Below are positions 8,041 through 16,263 of a stretch of DNA of 46,566 nt, piece after piece. The notes beneath the pieces were generated by a model. That model was not told the DNA's origin. It saw only the letters and a list, made by a program, of their open reading frames with translations, and searched no databases. Numbering within the stretch: position 1 is the stretch's first letter; the number at the start of each line of letters is the position of its first letter. The position numbers and the translations under genes are program-made. The stretch comes from Actinomycetes bacterium (GTDB taxonomy: Bacteria > Actinomycetota > Acidimicrobiia > Acidimicrobiales > Ilumatobacteraceae): NCBI GenBank assembly GCA_025359865.1, contig JANYDH010000064.1, forward strand, positions 1 through 46,566, read 5' to 3'.

Positions 8041-9380
8041 TGCATGGGCAACATGCCCAGGTCGGCAATCTCGCCGACCTTGCCACAGCATGGATTCGTG
8101 ATCGCCTCACACATGCACCTCTTGGTGTGGTGGGGGACAAGCTGCAACTCGACGCGCTGCTGTGCGGGAGCATCACCGAGGCGGGGTTGGGTCCAGAAGC
8201 GGCGTGGACCACCTTCACCGATGTGGTCGCGCCCAACAACGTCGGCCTCGACAGTGAGCGGTTCCTGGCGTTTATCCCCATGTCGCCATCCGTCGCTGCA
8301 TCGTGGATGGATGCCATGGTGGGCACGGCCAGCTTTTCTGCTGAGTCGTGGCTCGAGGCGGCCGGTGCTGTCGACGCCGAGTTGCAGGTGATCGAGTTGC
8401 TAGCGCGTACGGCGGGATTCCCGCCGACGTCATCAGGCGCGTTCATGAGCGGCGGCTCGATCGGTAACCTCTCGGCCCTTGCGGTGGCCCGCGACCAGGC
8501 CGGTCCGCGGGCAGTCGTGGCTGTCGCCGACACGGCGCATGCATCCATCGACAATGCCCTGCATCTGCTCGGACTCGAGTCGGTCGTGGTGCCGACTGGC
8601 CCCGATGCCCGGCTGACCGGCGATGCGCTCCGCTCGGTAGTCGGCGGTCGGGATGACGTTGGAGTCATTGTCGCGGCAGGCGGATCAACGAACGCCGGTG
8701 TCATCGACGACCTCGCCGGCTGTGCCGATGTGGCCGGCGAACTCGGAGCGTGGTTCCACGTCGATGGCGCATACGGGCTAGCGGCGATGTTGCTGCCTGA
8801 ACTGCGGCAGCGGTTCATCGGTATCGAGCGCGCCGACAGCTTCATCGTCGACCCGCACAAGTGGATGTTTGCCACCGCAGGCTCGTGTGCGTTGGTCTAC
8901 CGCCGGCCCGAGTTGGCCCGTGCGGTACACACCCAGCACGGGCCGTACATCGATGTGCTCCGTATAGGTCAGGGCGATGGGGACGGCACTGGCATCGCAT
9001 ACAACCCATGTGATCTCGGCTATCAGTTGACGCGACGGGCGAGCGGTCTGCCGATCTGGTTCGCCCTCGCGGTACACGGGCTTGAGGCGCATCGCCACGC
9101 CATCCGACATGGCATACGACTGGCCGAAAAGATGGCCGACGCGCTCGATGCCTTGCCGGTAACGGAACTCGTCACGCGCCCAGATCTTGGCGTGGTGCTG
9201 TTCCGTCGTCATGGGTGGAGCCTCGCCGAGTGGCGCAACTGGGCGGACCGGTTGCTCCGCGACGGCATCGCGTTCGTCGCCCCATCCACCTATCGCAGCC
9301 AGGTTGTGGGCCGGTTGGTGTTCATGCACCCGCGCACGCCGGATTCGATCATCGACGAACTCGTCGACAGTCTCCGCTGA
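8037..9380 (+). CDS. Pyridoxal-dependent decarboxylase (group II)
   Basis: A PLP enzyme of the aromatic-L-amino-acid/glutamate/tyrosine decarboxylase family. Visible motifs are the SGGSIGNLSALAVARD cofactor-phosphate region (about 138-153), HASID (the His stacking on PLP), WFHVDGAYG (the PLP-binding Asp) and the Schiff-base lysine K275 in VDPHKWMF. At 447 residues it is slightly shorter than the usual 470-490. The start codon overlaps the stop of the preceding SDR (ATGA), and a second ATG follows immediately. The fold is sure but the amino acid decarboxylated is not; some homologues are decarboxylation-dependent aldehyde synthases. The coupled SDR could reduce or oxidise a product (inference). 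Confidence 0.88.
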   Translation: MMHGQHAQVGNLADLATAWIRDRLTHAPLGVVGDKLQLDALLCGSITEAGLGPEAAWTTFTDVVAPNNVGLDSERFLAFIPMSPSVAASWMDAMVGTASFSAESWLEAAGAVDAELQVIELLARTAGFPPTSSGAFMSGGSIGNLSALAVARDQAGPRAVVAVADTAHASIDNALHLLGLESVVVPTGPDARLTGDALRSVVGGRDDVGVIVAAGGSTNAGVIDDLAGCADVAGELGAWFHVDGAYGLAAMLLPELRQRFIGIERADSFIVDPHKWMFATAGSCALVYRRPELARAVHTQHGPYIDVLRIGQGDGDGTGIAYNPCDLGYQLTRRASGLPIWFALAVHGLEAHRHAIRHGIRLAEKMADALDALPVTELVTRPDLGVVLFRRHGWSLAEWRNWADRLLRDGIAFVAPSTYRSQVVGRLVFMHPRTPDSIIDELVDSLR

Positions 9381-9381
9381 G

Positions 9382-9921
9382 CTAGTCGGCCGAACGGGCC
9401 TGCTGGTGGCGAACGCGGATCATGTCGTAGAACCCCAGCAGTCGGGCTGACGGTTCGTACCACTCCCAGTAGTGACCATGGGTTTCCCAGGCATCGACGA
9501 AGGCAAACCGGGTGTCGCCGGCACGAGCGGTCATCGCGACGGCGCTGCCTGCTGCCACCAGCGCGGCGTCGAGGTCGGGTACGAAGCAGGCCACGTGGTG
9601 CAGTCCGGTTCGTCCTGCGTCAAACCGTTCGGTGACCGCGCTCGGCACGGTGTCGTGTTGACAGAACAGTTCGATCATCACGTCGCCCCACCAGCCGTAT
9701 GCCGAGGTGTGGTCGAATGTGGTCGGCTGGCCGCGATGGATCACGTCGGTGACCGGGATGTGGTCGGCCACGACGAATGGTCCGGCGCCATAGGTGCGCT
9801 CCCACACGGCGGCCGCACGATGCGGATCGTCGACCACATACGCGAGTTGCACCGGTCGTCCGAACACAGTGCCAGTGGCACATGCGGTGACGGATTCGGT
9901 GACGGATTCGGTAGGGGTCAC
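9382..9921 (-). CDS. VOC-family (glyoxalase/dioxygenase-like) protein
   Basis: A vicinal-oxygen-chelate protein of about 179 residues. The N-terminal half has QLAYVVDDPHRAAAVWERTYG and the C-terminal half has GLHHVACFVPDLDAAL and WEWYEPSA. The HH and E residues sit where VOC proteins bind a metal. The family covers glyoxalases, epimerases and lyases acting on CoA esters; FGRPVQLAYVV resembles methylmalonyl-CoA-epimerase-like and steroid-pathway VOC proteins, but no activity can be assigned. The GTG at 9921 is preferred because TAGTTT ends 6 nt upstream of it; a GTG at 9927 would add two residues. It converges on the decarboxylase with one base between stops. Confidence 0.8.
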   Translation of the reverse strand: MTPTESVTESVTACATGTVFGRPVQLAYVVDDPHRAAAVWERTYGAGPFVVADHIPVTDVIHRGQPTTFDHTSAYGWWGDVMIELFCQHDTVPSAVTERFDAGRTGLHHVACFVPDLDAALVAAGSAVAMTARAGDTRFAFVDAWETHGHYWEWYEPSARLLGFYDMIRVRHQQARSAD

Positions 9922-9927
9922 GACCAC

Positions 9928-9933
9928 AAACTA
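9928..9933 (-). promoter_or_regulatory. -10 box TAGTTT of the VOC gene
   Basis: On the reverse strand TAGTTT is followed after 6 nt by the GTG at 9921, the spacing expected for a leaderless start. Confidence 0.4.
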
Positions 9934-9988
9934 GAGAAAAGTCCGGGTGTGTTCGTCGTGCGTGCTCGTGACCGGCAAGACTGAGGCG

Positions 9989-10861
9989 GTGAGTTCTATC
10001 GCCTTCATCGGTCTCGGGGTCATGGGTACCCCGATGGCACGTCACCTGGCGGCCGCCGGCCACCAGGTAACCATCTACAACCGGACACCCGAAAAGGCGC
10101 TTGCCTGGGTCGCTCTCTACGGCAACCGTGCAGCTCCCACACCGCGCGAAGCGGCCGAGGGGGCAGAATTCGTACTGCTGTGCGTCGGTAACGACAACGA
10201 CGTCCGCGAGGTGCTCTACGGCCCCGACGGTGCGCTGTCCGGTGCCGCTGCCGGTGCTGTGCTTGTGGACCACACCACGGCATCGGCTCAGGTTGCACGT
10301 GAGATCGCCGAGGCCTGTGCTGAGTTCGGCGTCGGGTTCGTCGATGCACCCGTATCGGGTGGCCAGGCTGGGGCGGAGAACGGCCAGCTGACCATCATGT
10401 GCGGTAGCGATGATGAGGCGTACTACAGGTTGGCCGAGCCGGTGATGGCGGCGTATGCGAAGGCGTGTTCGCTGATGGGCCCAGCGGGTGCTGGGCAGCT
10501 CACCAAGATGGTCAACCAGATCTGTATCGCTGGCGTTGTCCAAGGCCTTGCCGAAGGCATCAATTTCGCGATGAAGGCCGGACTCGACCCCGATGCGGTG
10601 ATCGACGTCATCCGCTTCGGCGCAGCGCAGAGTTGGCAGATGGAAAACCGTGGGCACACCATGTCGCGCGACGAATACGACTTCGGGTTCGCTGTGGAGT
10701 GGATGCGCAAAGACCTTGGGATCGTGCTTGCCGAAGGCAACCGCAACGGTGCCCGGTTACCGGTAACCGCGCTGGTAGACCAGTTCTACGCGCAGGTGGT
10801 TGCCCGTGGTGGGCGTCGCTGGGATACCAGCAGTCTGATCCAATTGCTCGCCAACGACTGA
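9989..10861 (+). CDS. NAD(P)-dependent beta-hydroxyacid dehydrogenase (HIBADH/GarR family)
   Basis: A 3-hydroxyisobutyrate dehydrogenase/tartronate semialdehyde reductase family protein of 290 residues. The N-terminal Rossmann motif is IAFIGLGVMGTPMARHL. The substrate motif DAPVSGGQAGAENGQL and the catalytic lysine region GAGQLTKMVNQ are intact, followed by the helical C-terminal dimerisation domain. The GTG at 9989 puts the nucleotide-binding strand right after the start, as in the family; a GTG at 9947 would add 14 unrelated residues. No good ribosome site is visible, so the start is the least certain part. It fits valine or glyoxylate metabolism, or reduction of another beta-hydroxyacid. 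Confidence 0.88.
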   Translation: MSSIAFIGLGVMGTPMARHLAAAGHQVTIYNRTPEKALAWVALYGNRAAPTPREAAEGAEFVLLCVGNDNDVREVLYGPDGALSGAAAGAVLVDHTTASAQVAREIAEACAEFGVGFVDAPVSGGQAGAENGQLTIMCGSDDEAYYRLAEPVMAAYAKACSLMGPAGAGQLTKMVNQICIAGVVQGLAEGINFAMKAGLDPDAVIDVIRFGAAQSWQMENRGHTMSRDEYDFGFAVEWMRKDLGIVLAEGNRNGARLPVTALVDQFYAQVVARGGRRWDTSSLIQLLAND

Positions 10862-10867
10862 GGGCGA

Positions 10868-12082
10868 TCAGGCGAGGGCAATCGGTAGGTGGTCGACGCC
10901 GCGGATGGTGAGGCGGTCACGCCATCGTGGAACGCCGGCAAGATGCATGTCGGGGAACCGCCGCACGAGTGAACCGATCGCGATCTGTGCTTCGAGTTTG
11001 GCCAGACTCGATCCGAGGCAATAGTGCACTCCCGCCGCAAACGCCAGGTGACGGTTCGCGTTCGGCCGATCGAGTCGTAGCGTATGAGGATCGTCGAACA
11101 TCGCAGGGTCGTGGTTCGCGGCACCTAGTACGGTGGTGACGATCGTGTTCGCCGGTACCTCGACCGCAGTGTCGCCAGTTCCATAGGTGACCGGTACGAG
11201 CGGCACCCGCACGGTGAGTTGCACGGGTCCGTCGAAGCGGAGGAGTTCGTCGACGGCATTGGCATCGAGCGAAGGATCATCGTGCCAGCGACGCAGTTGC
11301 GCGGGCTCGCGCAACAGGGCGAGTGTGCCGTTACCGATCAGGTTGACAGTGGTTTCATGCCCAGCCACGTAGAGCAGCACCACGAAGGCGATGAGTTCTT
11401 CGATGCTCAGCCGGTCGCCGGATTCTTCCGCGAGGATCAGCCCCGACAGCAGATCATCGCCCAGATGGGTGCGACGGTGCTCGATGATCTGAACGAGATA
11501 GGGCAGCAGTTGGCCGATTGCCTCGTCGGCGCGCGTCAACGTGGATTCGTCAGCCGTAGGTTCGAGTGAGGCAGTGATGTGCTGCGACCATGAGCGCAGT
11601 TCCTCGGCACGCTCGGTGGGCATGTCGAGCAGATCGCTGATGACCTGGAACGGCACCGGGAAGGCGAGCTCGTCGACGAGTTCCATCGATCCGCGTTCGG
11701 CGGCCACGTCGAGCACGTCGTCGACGAGTTGTTGGATGCGCGGCCGCAGCGACTCGATCGCCGATGGGGTGAACGCCTTGGTGACGATTCTCCGGAGTCG
11801 GGTGTGATCGGGCGGGTCGAGATTGAGGATGCTCTTGGTGCGTAGCTTCGCTCGCTCGCGGCGCTGCTTCGCGAAGTCGGTGGCGGGCTCTGCCGCATGT
11901 GCTTCGATGTCGCGTGAGAAGTCGTTGCTACGCAAGGTGAACGCGATGTCTTCGTAGCGCGTGAGCACGAACGTACCGAACGGTGTCGGGTAGACCGGCG
12001 CCTCGGTACGAAGGCGGTCATAGAACGGGTACGGGTTGGCCCGGAATGCGGGATCGAATGGATTGAACAGCAGTTCGCTCAT
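10868..12082 (-). CDS. Cytochrome P450
   Basis: A soluble bacterial class I P450 monooxygenase of 404 residues. The I-helix oxygen-activation motif is AGHETTVN, the K-helix ExxR is in DELLRF, and the haem loop FAAGVHYCLGSSLAKLEAQ supplies the axial thiolate C355. The C-helix NLDPPDHTRLRRIVTKAF motif is typical of CYP families in mycobacteria and other actinobacteria. It needs an external ferredoxin and reductase, and none is encoded nearby. The start overlaps the stop of the upstream SDR (ATGA), making it the last gene of a luciferase-like monooxygenase-SDR-P450 operon. The substrate is not deducible; hydrophobic terpenoids, steroids or fatty acids are common for such enzymes. Confidence 0.93.
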   Translation of the reverse strand: MSELLFNPFDPAFRANPYPFYDRLRTEAPVYPTPFGTFVLTRYEDIAFTLRSNDFSRDIEAHAAEPATDFAKQRRERAKLRTKSILNLDPPDHTRLRRIVTKAFTPSAIESLRPRIQQLVDDVLDVAAERGSMELVDELAFPVPFQVISDLLDMPTERAEELRSWSQHITASLEPTADESTLTRADEAIGQLLPYLVQIIEHRRTHLGDDLLSGLILAEESGDRLSIEELIAFVVLLYVAGHETTVNLIGNGTLALLREPAQLRRWHDDPSLDANAVDELLRFDGPVQLTVRVPLVPVTYGTGDTAVEVPANTIVTTVLGAANHDPAMFDDPHTLRLDRPNANRHLAFAAGVHYCLGSSLAKLEAQIAIGSLVRRFPDMHLAGVPRWRDRLTIRGVDHLPIALA

Positions 12083-12816
12083 ACGAGGCCGAGGTCGGGT
12101 GCTAGGTATTGCTTGATCTGCTCGCCCCAGATGATCCACTGAGAGCCGTGCGACCTGGCGGCGATGGCCTGCATCGCCGCTTCGGCCACCCGTGACGGCT
12201 CGATGACCGGCAAGCCCATCTCTTTGGTGATGAACTCGCGCGCCTCGACCGGAACCAGGGGGGTGGCGACGAAGCCCGGGCACAGCGCGCTGATGCAGAC
12301 TCCGAACTGCTGGAGGCTGGCCCCGAGCGAGCGGACCAGGCCGACCACGGCATGTTTCGTGGCGGTGTATGCCACGTCGCCCGGCATGCCTCCCAGCCCA
12401 GCCATCGATGCGGTGACGAGTATGTGCCCACCGCCTTGCTCGACCATCCCCGGCAGCACTGCGCGGACACCGAAGAACACTCCGTCGAGGTTGACCCCGG
12501 TGATTGCCCGGTATGCCTCGTCGGTGACATCACTCAACGGGATCACCGATGGATCGCCCTGGGTGCGCCCGGGGGTGACGATGCCGGCGTTGAGGTGTAC
12601 GACGTCGAGCGGAGGAAGCGAGGCGATGAGGGCGGTCCAGGCCGCGGAGTCGCTGACATCGAGTTGGATCTCATCGGATGATGTGGGGTTGATGTCGGCC
12701 ACGAACACGGTGGCCCCCTCGGCGCGGTACCGGGCGGCGCACGCCTTGCCGATGCCGCTCGCTCCGCCAGTCACCAGAACGTGCTTGCCATGCAGAGCAC
12801 CACTGTGCATGCTCAT
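12079..12816 (-). CDS. SDR-family oxidoreductase
   Basis: A short-chain dehydrogenase of 245 residues with cofactor motif TGGASGIG, LNAG, a catalytic serine in VTASMAGLGG and the catalytic YTATK. The TLVP-like substrate loop reads CPGFVATPLVP. The C-terminus GSQWIIWGEQIKQY departs from the usual DGG ending, which suggests a distinct subfamily. It overlaps the upstream luciferase-like monooxygenase gene and the downstream P450 gene by ATGA at both ends, so all three should be translated at coupled rates and probably act in one oxidation pathway. Confidence 0.9.
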   Translation of the reverse strand: MSMHSGALHGKHVLVTGGASGIGKACAARYRAEGATVFVADINPTSSDEIQLDVSDSAAWTALIASLPPLDVVHLNAGIVTPGRTQGDPSVIPLSDVTDEAYRAITGVNLDGVFFGVRAVLPGMVEQGGGHILVTASMAGLGGMPGDVAYTATKHAVVGLVRSLGASLQQFGVCISALCPGFVATPLVPVEAREFITKEMGLPVIEPSRVAEAAMQAIAARSHGSQWIIWGEQIKQYLAPDLGLV

Positions 12817-14180
12817 GCTCCGGTGATTCCCTGTGATGCGGGGTCGCGCTTACCCGCTGCACGATCGTCGGCGAATTGTTGCAACTGGTCCTCCAACTCT
12901 TTCGATCCGGTGGCCGCAGCCCATTGCTTCGGTAGGGCGGGGAACGAGTAGTCACCGAGATCGCGCGGTTGGTACACGGCTGCCTTACGAGCCATCGCTG
13001 CTTCGATCGCCGGGGCCAGTCGCGCGGCCTTGGCGTTCACCTGGGCCTCGTCGCGTTCCAAGAACTCGGGGAACACCTCGGTACCGAACAGTTCGATCGA
13101 CTCCATGATGTGCTCGTGCTTGTTGCGGCCCGCCTGAAGCACGAAGATCACCTGGTCGACACCGGCTTCTTCGAACCGCTTGAGGTATTCGCGGACCTGC
13201 GCGGGTGTTCCGACGCTGCCGCGTAGCCCGGTGGAGTCGCCCGCGGACTGTTTGGCCCCGAGTGTCTCGCTTTCCAATGCGGCAGCGATGGCTTCCGGAT
13301 CGAACCCTTGGCCGGATCGCCGTTCGGTGTATTCGGCCCACACGTCGGTCTTGCCGGGGCGATGGTGGCCGAACACGTAGAAGTGGCCGAGGGAATACCC
13401 GAAGAAGTTCGATCCTTCTGCACCGCGGCGGATGGCCTCGTCCTCGTCGGGGTGCATCATCATCGGGCTGACGCAGGCCACCTGCGGGTTGACGGCGAAC
13501 CCGACCGGAACGCATCGCTCGGTGAAGGTGCGTTCGTACTCCGTTACCCAGTTCACCGCCTCTTCGGGGTCGATGAATGCGAACGTGAGCGCGCCCATGC
13601 CCTTTTCGGCAGCAGTGATGATGGTGTCGCGGCGGCTGCACGCAACCCACAACGGCGGGTGCGGTTGTTGGAGTGGTTTGGGGATCACGTTGCGCGGCGG
13701 CATCTGCACGTACTTACCGTCGACGCCGGTGAACGGCGTCTCGGCGAGACAGCGGACTGCCACCTCGAGACCCTCCAGCCACTGCTCTTTCTTCTCGAGC
13801 GGATTGACACCGAAGCCGGCCAGCTCGGCCTCGCTGGCGGACTCGCCGCTGCCGAACTCGACCCGTCCGCCGCTGACGAGATCGAGCATGGCGACGCGTT
13901 CCGCGGTGCGTGCTGGGTGGTTGAACTTCGGCGAGGTGAGGATGATGCCATGGCCGAGGCGCATGTTCTTGGTGCGCTGGCTGCATGCCGCGAGGAACAC
14001 CTCGGGCGCCGACGAGTGGCTGTACTCCTCGAGGAAGTGGTGCTCAACCTCCCACACGTACTGGATGCCCAGCTTGTCGGCGAATTCGACCTGTTCGAGA
14101 GCATCTTGGATGAGCTGGTACTCGCCACCGTTGTCCCACGGACGACCCATCTGGTGTTCGTAGAAGATTCCGAATTTCAT
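12813..14180 (-). CDS. Luciferase-like monooxygenase (LLM class, FMN- or F420-dependent)
   Basis: A TIM-barrel flavin enzyme of 455 residues, longer than the usual 300-400. It begins MKFGIFYEHQMGRPW; EVEHHFLEEYSHSSAPEVFL and LGHGIILTSPKFNHPARTAE match the bacterial luciferase alpha-like group, followed by SGGRVEFGSGES and PPLWVACS. A roughly 70-residue C-terminal extension rich in Ala, Gln and Asp is unusual. The ATG at 14180 starts the conserved beta-strand; a longer start at 14264 would place a palindromic repeat inside the gene. It heads an operon with an SDR and a P450, all joined by ATGA overlaps. The substrate is unknown. Confidence 0.87.
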   Translation of the reverse strand: MKFGIFYEHQMGRPWDNGGEYQLIQDALEQVEFADKLGIQYVWEVEHHFLEEYSHSSAPEVFLAACSQRTKNMRLGHGIILTSPKFNHPARTAERVAMLDLVSGGRVEFGSGESASEAELAGFGVNPLEKKEQWLEGLEVAVRCLAETPFTGVDGKYVQMPPRNVIPKPLQQPHPPLWVACSRRDTIITAAEKGMGALTFAFIDPEEAVNWVTEYERTFTERCVPVGFAVNPQVACVSPMMMHPDEDEAIRRGAEGSNFFGYSLGHFYVFGHHRPGKTDVWAEYTERRSGQGFDPEAIAAALESETLGAKQSAGDSTGLRGSVGTPAQVREYLKRFEEAGVDQVIFVLQAGRNKHEHIMESIELFGTEVFPEFLERDEAQVNAKAARLAPAIEAAMARKAAVYQPRDLGDYSFPALPKQWAAATGSKELEDQLQQFADDRAAGKRDPASQGITGA

Positions 14181-14237
14181 AGAAGTCGATGTAACCAGAC
14201 AAGCACCAAGACGTTCGAGTCGAAGCCGGCGCTCGGT

Positions 14238-14285
14238 GACCTTTGGCGTTGCGCTGTTGTCCACGACAGCCCAACGCCAAAGGTC
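14238..14285. repeat. Dispersed palindromic repeat, copy B
   Basis: Left arm GACCTTTGGCGTTG (14238-14251) pairs perfectly with CAACGCCAAAGGTC (14272-14285), and after one mismatch GCTGT pairs with ACAGC. The sequence from 14266 through the following GGGC matches the end of copy D (26906-26924) and is close to copies A and C. It lies between two divergent genes, so it is not simply a terminator. Confidence 0.85.
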
Positions 14286-14324
14286 GGGCGATTCGGGCGA
14301 TGGTGGTCCGGGTGGGCAATGAAC

Positions 14325-14330
14325 TACCGT
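14325..14330 (+). promoter_or_regulatory. -10 box TACCGT of the metallophosphoesterase gene
   Basis: TACCGT ends 7 nt before the GTG at 14338, a leaderless arrangement. Confidence 0.45.
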
Positions 14331-14337
14331 TGCATGA

Positions 14338-16236
14338 GTGGCCGAGCGAGCACGTTCCGTGAGCAGCGGGTGGCTTGCGCTCGGCGTACTGGCACTGTTC
14401 GGCGGATTTGCTGCGGCCGGTCCGCTCGAATCGGTCCAAGTAGTCGGGCCGGCGACGAATCATCTCGTGATCGTCGCTTCTGCGGCGCAGACGATCGCAT
14501 TGGCAACCGGACCAGATCCCGCCCTGTTGGTGGTGGACGGCTCGCCGCAGAGTGAGGCATTCGTGCTCGTCGACCTTCGGGCTGTCACGGGGATGATCTC
14601 TGTTGCCCGGTTGCGATTGCACGTTTCGGCGGCGGCGAACTCGGCAAGCCCGGTCGGTGGCACAGTGCTGAGCTCAGACGATGCCGAATGGACGGTCGCA
14701 ACGACATGGTCGGCACGGCCTCTCGCGAATGGTCGGCGGGTAGGCGACCTTCCACGGGCCGTAGCGGACACCTGGGTCGACATCGACGTGTCGAGGATGG
14801 TTCGTGCCGGCGAGCGTGTCACGTTCGTGGTGCGGTCGACGTCCGGCGACGCGGCGCGCTACGACTCCGTCGCCGGAGGTGATGCGGTGGCACCCCGGGT
14901 GGAACTCACGATCGCGCCGGCAATGGCCGAGCGCATCCTGGCCGTGCCAGCCTCCGCCGACGTCACCATCGACAGTGCGTCGCCAACGCCGGCTGCCGGT
15001 GCCGACACCACCCTCGTGGTGTCCTCGTCGCCCCAACGTGCCGTGGTGTTGCGGTTCGACCTCACCGGGGTGACGGCGTGGTCGTCACCGGAGATGCGGA
15101 TCCATCCGGTGGACCACCTCGCTGCCGGTGCCGCTATACCGCTCGGCATCGCGTGGATTTCGGATGGCACATGGACCGAGGCATCGACAACCTGGGATCA
15201 CCCGCCACAGTTCGATGCCACTGCTGTCGCCCGCGTCGGTGTGGTCGGCAACGATGGCTGGTTGATCTATGACCTCACAGGGCTGATCGCACCCGGTGCG
15301 GTTGTGAGCCTGGAACTGCGCGCAGTCGGCGGTGATTCCAGGGTCGCGTTCGACAGCCGCGAGCAGGGACGGGCACCGCAGTTGCGCGGCCGAATCGGAA
15401 ATTCGATACCCGCGGATCGTCCGATTCGGGCCTGGGCCGTCGGCGACATCGCCTGCCCGGGAAACGAGTCCGTCACGTCGGAAGCGTGCCATATGCGCGC
15501 GACGTCGAACCTCGTGGTAGCCGACGCATCGTTCGACACGTTTCTTGCGCTCGGCGACCTGCAGTATCCGGCGGGCAGCCAGGCCGATTTTCTCACTGGC
15601 TACGCCCCCAGTTTCGGGCGGGTCCTTGACCGGACCGTGCCGTCTCCGGGTAACCATGAGTACGCCACGCTGGCCGCTTCGGGCTACCTCGCCTATTTCG
15701 GTGCCGCTGCTCATCCGCAGAGCGCCGGTTACTACAGCGTCGACCTCGGCAGCACGTGGCACGTGGTGGTACTCAACTCGAACTGTTCGATGGTGTCGTG
15801 CTCCGTCGGTTCGTCCCAGGAAATGTGGCTGCGGGCTGACCTGGCCGCTTCTACTCGTCCATGCACGCTCGCGATCTGGCATCATCCACGGTTCTCGTCG
15901 GGAATCCGCGTGCGACTCGAGCCCTCCGTGTTGCCGTTCTGGGACGACCTTGCGGTCGATGGCGCCGAATTGGTACTCAACGGACATGAGCACCAATACG
16001 AACGGTTCGCTCCGCAGACGCCGATGGGTGTGTCCGACGCGACCGGTCTCCGCGAAATCGTCGCCGGTTCGGGCGGTCGAAGTCTGTACGTCTTCGGTGC
16101 ACCGTTGCCGATGAGTGAGTTTCGCACCGCCACATTCGGGGCGCTGCGTCTGGATCTGGACGAGCTCGGTTACTCGTGGAGCTTCGTCGATGACAACGCG
16201 ACGGTACTCGACACCGGGCATGGAGTTTGCCGCTGA
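14338..16236 (+). CDS. Exported metallophosphoesterase with N-terminal DNRLRE-like repeats
   Basis: About 632 residues with three parts. A signal-peptide-like N-terminus (about 1-28, GWLALGVLALFGGFAAA) implies export. Two beta-rich modules of about 150 residues each follow (about 45-190 and 200-350); each has a DATTWS/STTWD-type WTVATTW or WTEASTTWDH core and a VDIDVSRMV or IYDLTGLI strand, typical of DNRLRE/CBM96-like surface modules. The C-terminal calcineurin-like phosphoesterase (about 366-610) has GDIAC, LGDLQY, PGNHEY, HHPRF and NGHEHQYER, so all metal ligands are present. It probably acts outside the cell on phosphoesters, perhaps purple-acid-phosphatase-like. The GTG at 14338 follows a -10 box; GTG 14359 is an alternative that also keeps the signal peptide. 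Confidence 0.85.
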   Translation: MAERARSVSSGWLALGVLALFGGFAAAGPLESVQVVGPATNHLVIVASAAQTIALATGPDPALLVVDGSPQSEAFVLVDLRAVTGMISVARLRLHVSAAANSASPVGGTVLSSDDAEWTVATTWSARPLANGRRVGDLPRAVADTWVDIDVSRMVRAGERVTFVVRSTSGDAARYDSVAGGDAVAPRVELTIAPAMAERILAVPASADVTIDSASPTPAAGADTTLVVSSSPQRAVVLRFDLTGVTAWSSPEMRIHPVDHLAAGAAIPLGIAWISDGTWTEASTTWDHPPQFDATAVARVGVVGNDGWLIYDLTGLIAPGAVVSLELRAVGGDSRVAFDSREQGRAPQLRGRIGNSIPADRPIRAWAVGDIACPGNESVTSEACHMRATSNLVVADASFDTFLALGDLQYPAGSQADFLTGYAPSFGRVLDRTVPSPGNHEYATLAASGYLAYFGAAAHPQSAGYYSVDLGSTWHVVVLNSNCSMVSCSVGSSQEMWLRADLAASTRPCTLAIWHHPRFSSGIRVRLEPSVLPFWDDLAVDGAELVLNGHEHQYERFAPQTPMGVSDATGLREIVAGSGGRSLYVFGAPLPMSEFRTATFGALRLDLDELGYSWSFVDDNATVLDTGHGVCR

Positions 16237-16263
16237 CTGAGCAACGTCGGGACGTTCGCCGGT

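Noticed and set aside
13308-14555. Forward frame of 415 codons opposite the luciferase-like monooxygenase
   Set aside because: It crosses the divergent promoter region and palindrome copy B and has no recognisable domain.
16243-16256. AACGTC-GG-GACGTT palindrome between the phosphoesterase and aminotransferase as terminator
   Set aside because: Loop of two bases and a six-base stem are too weak to call.
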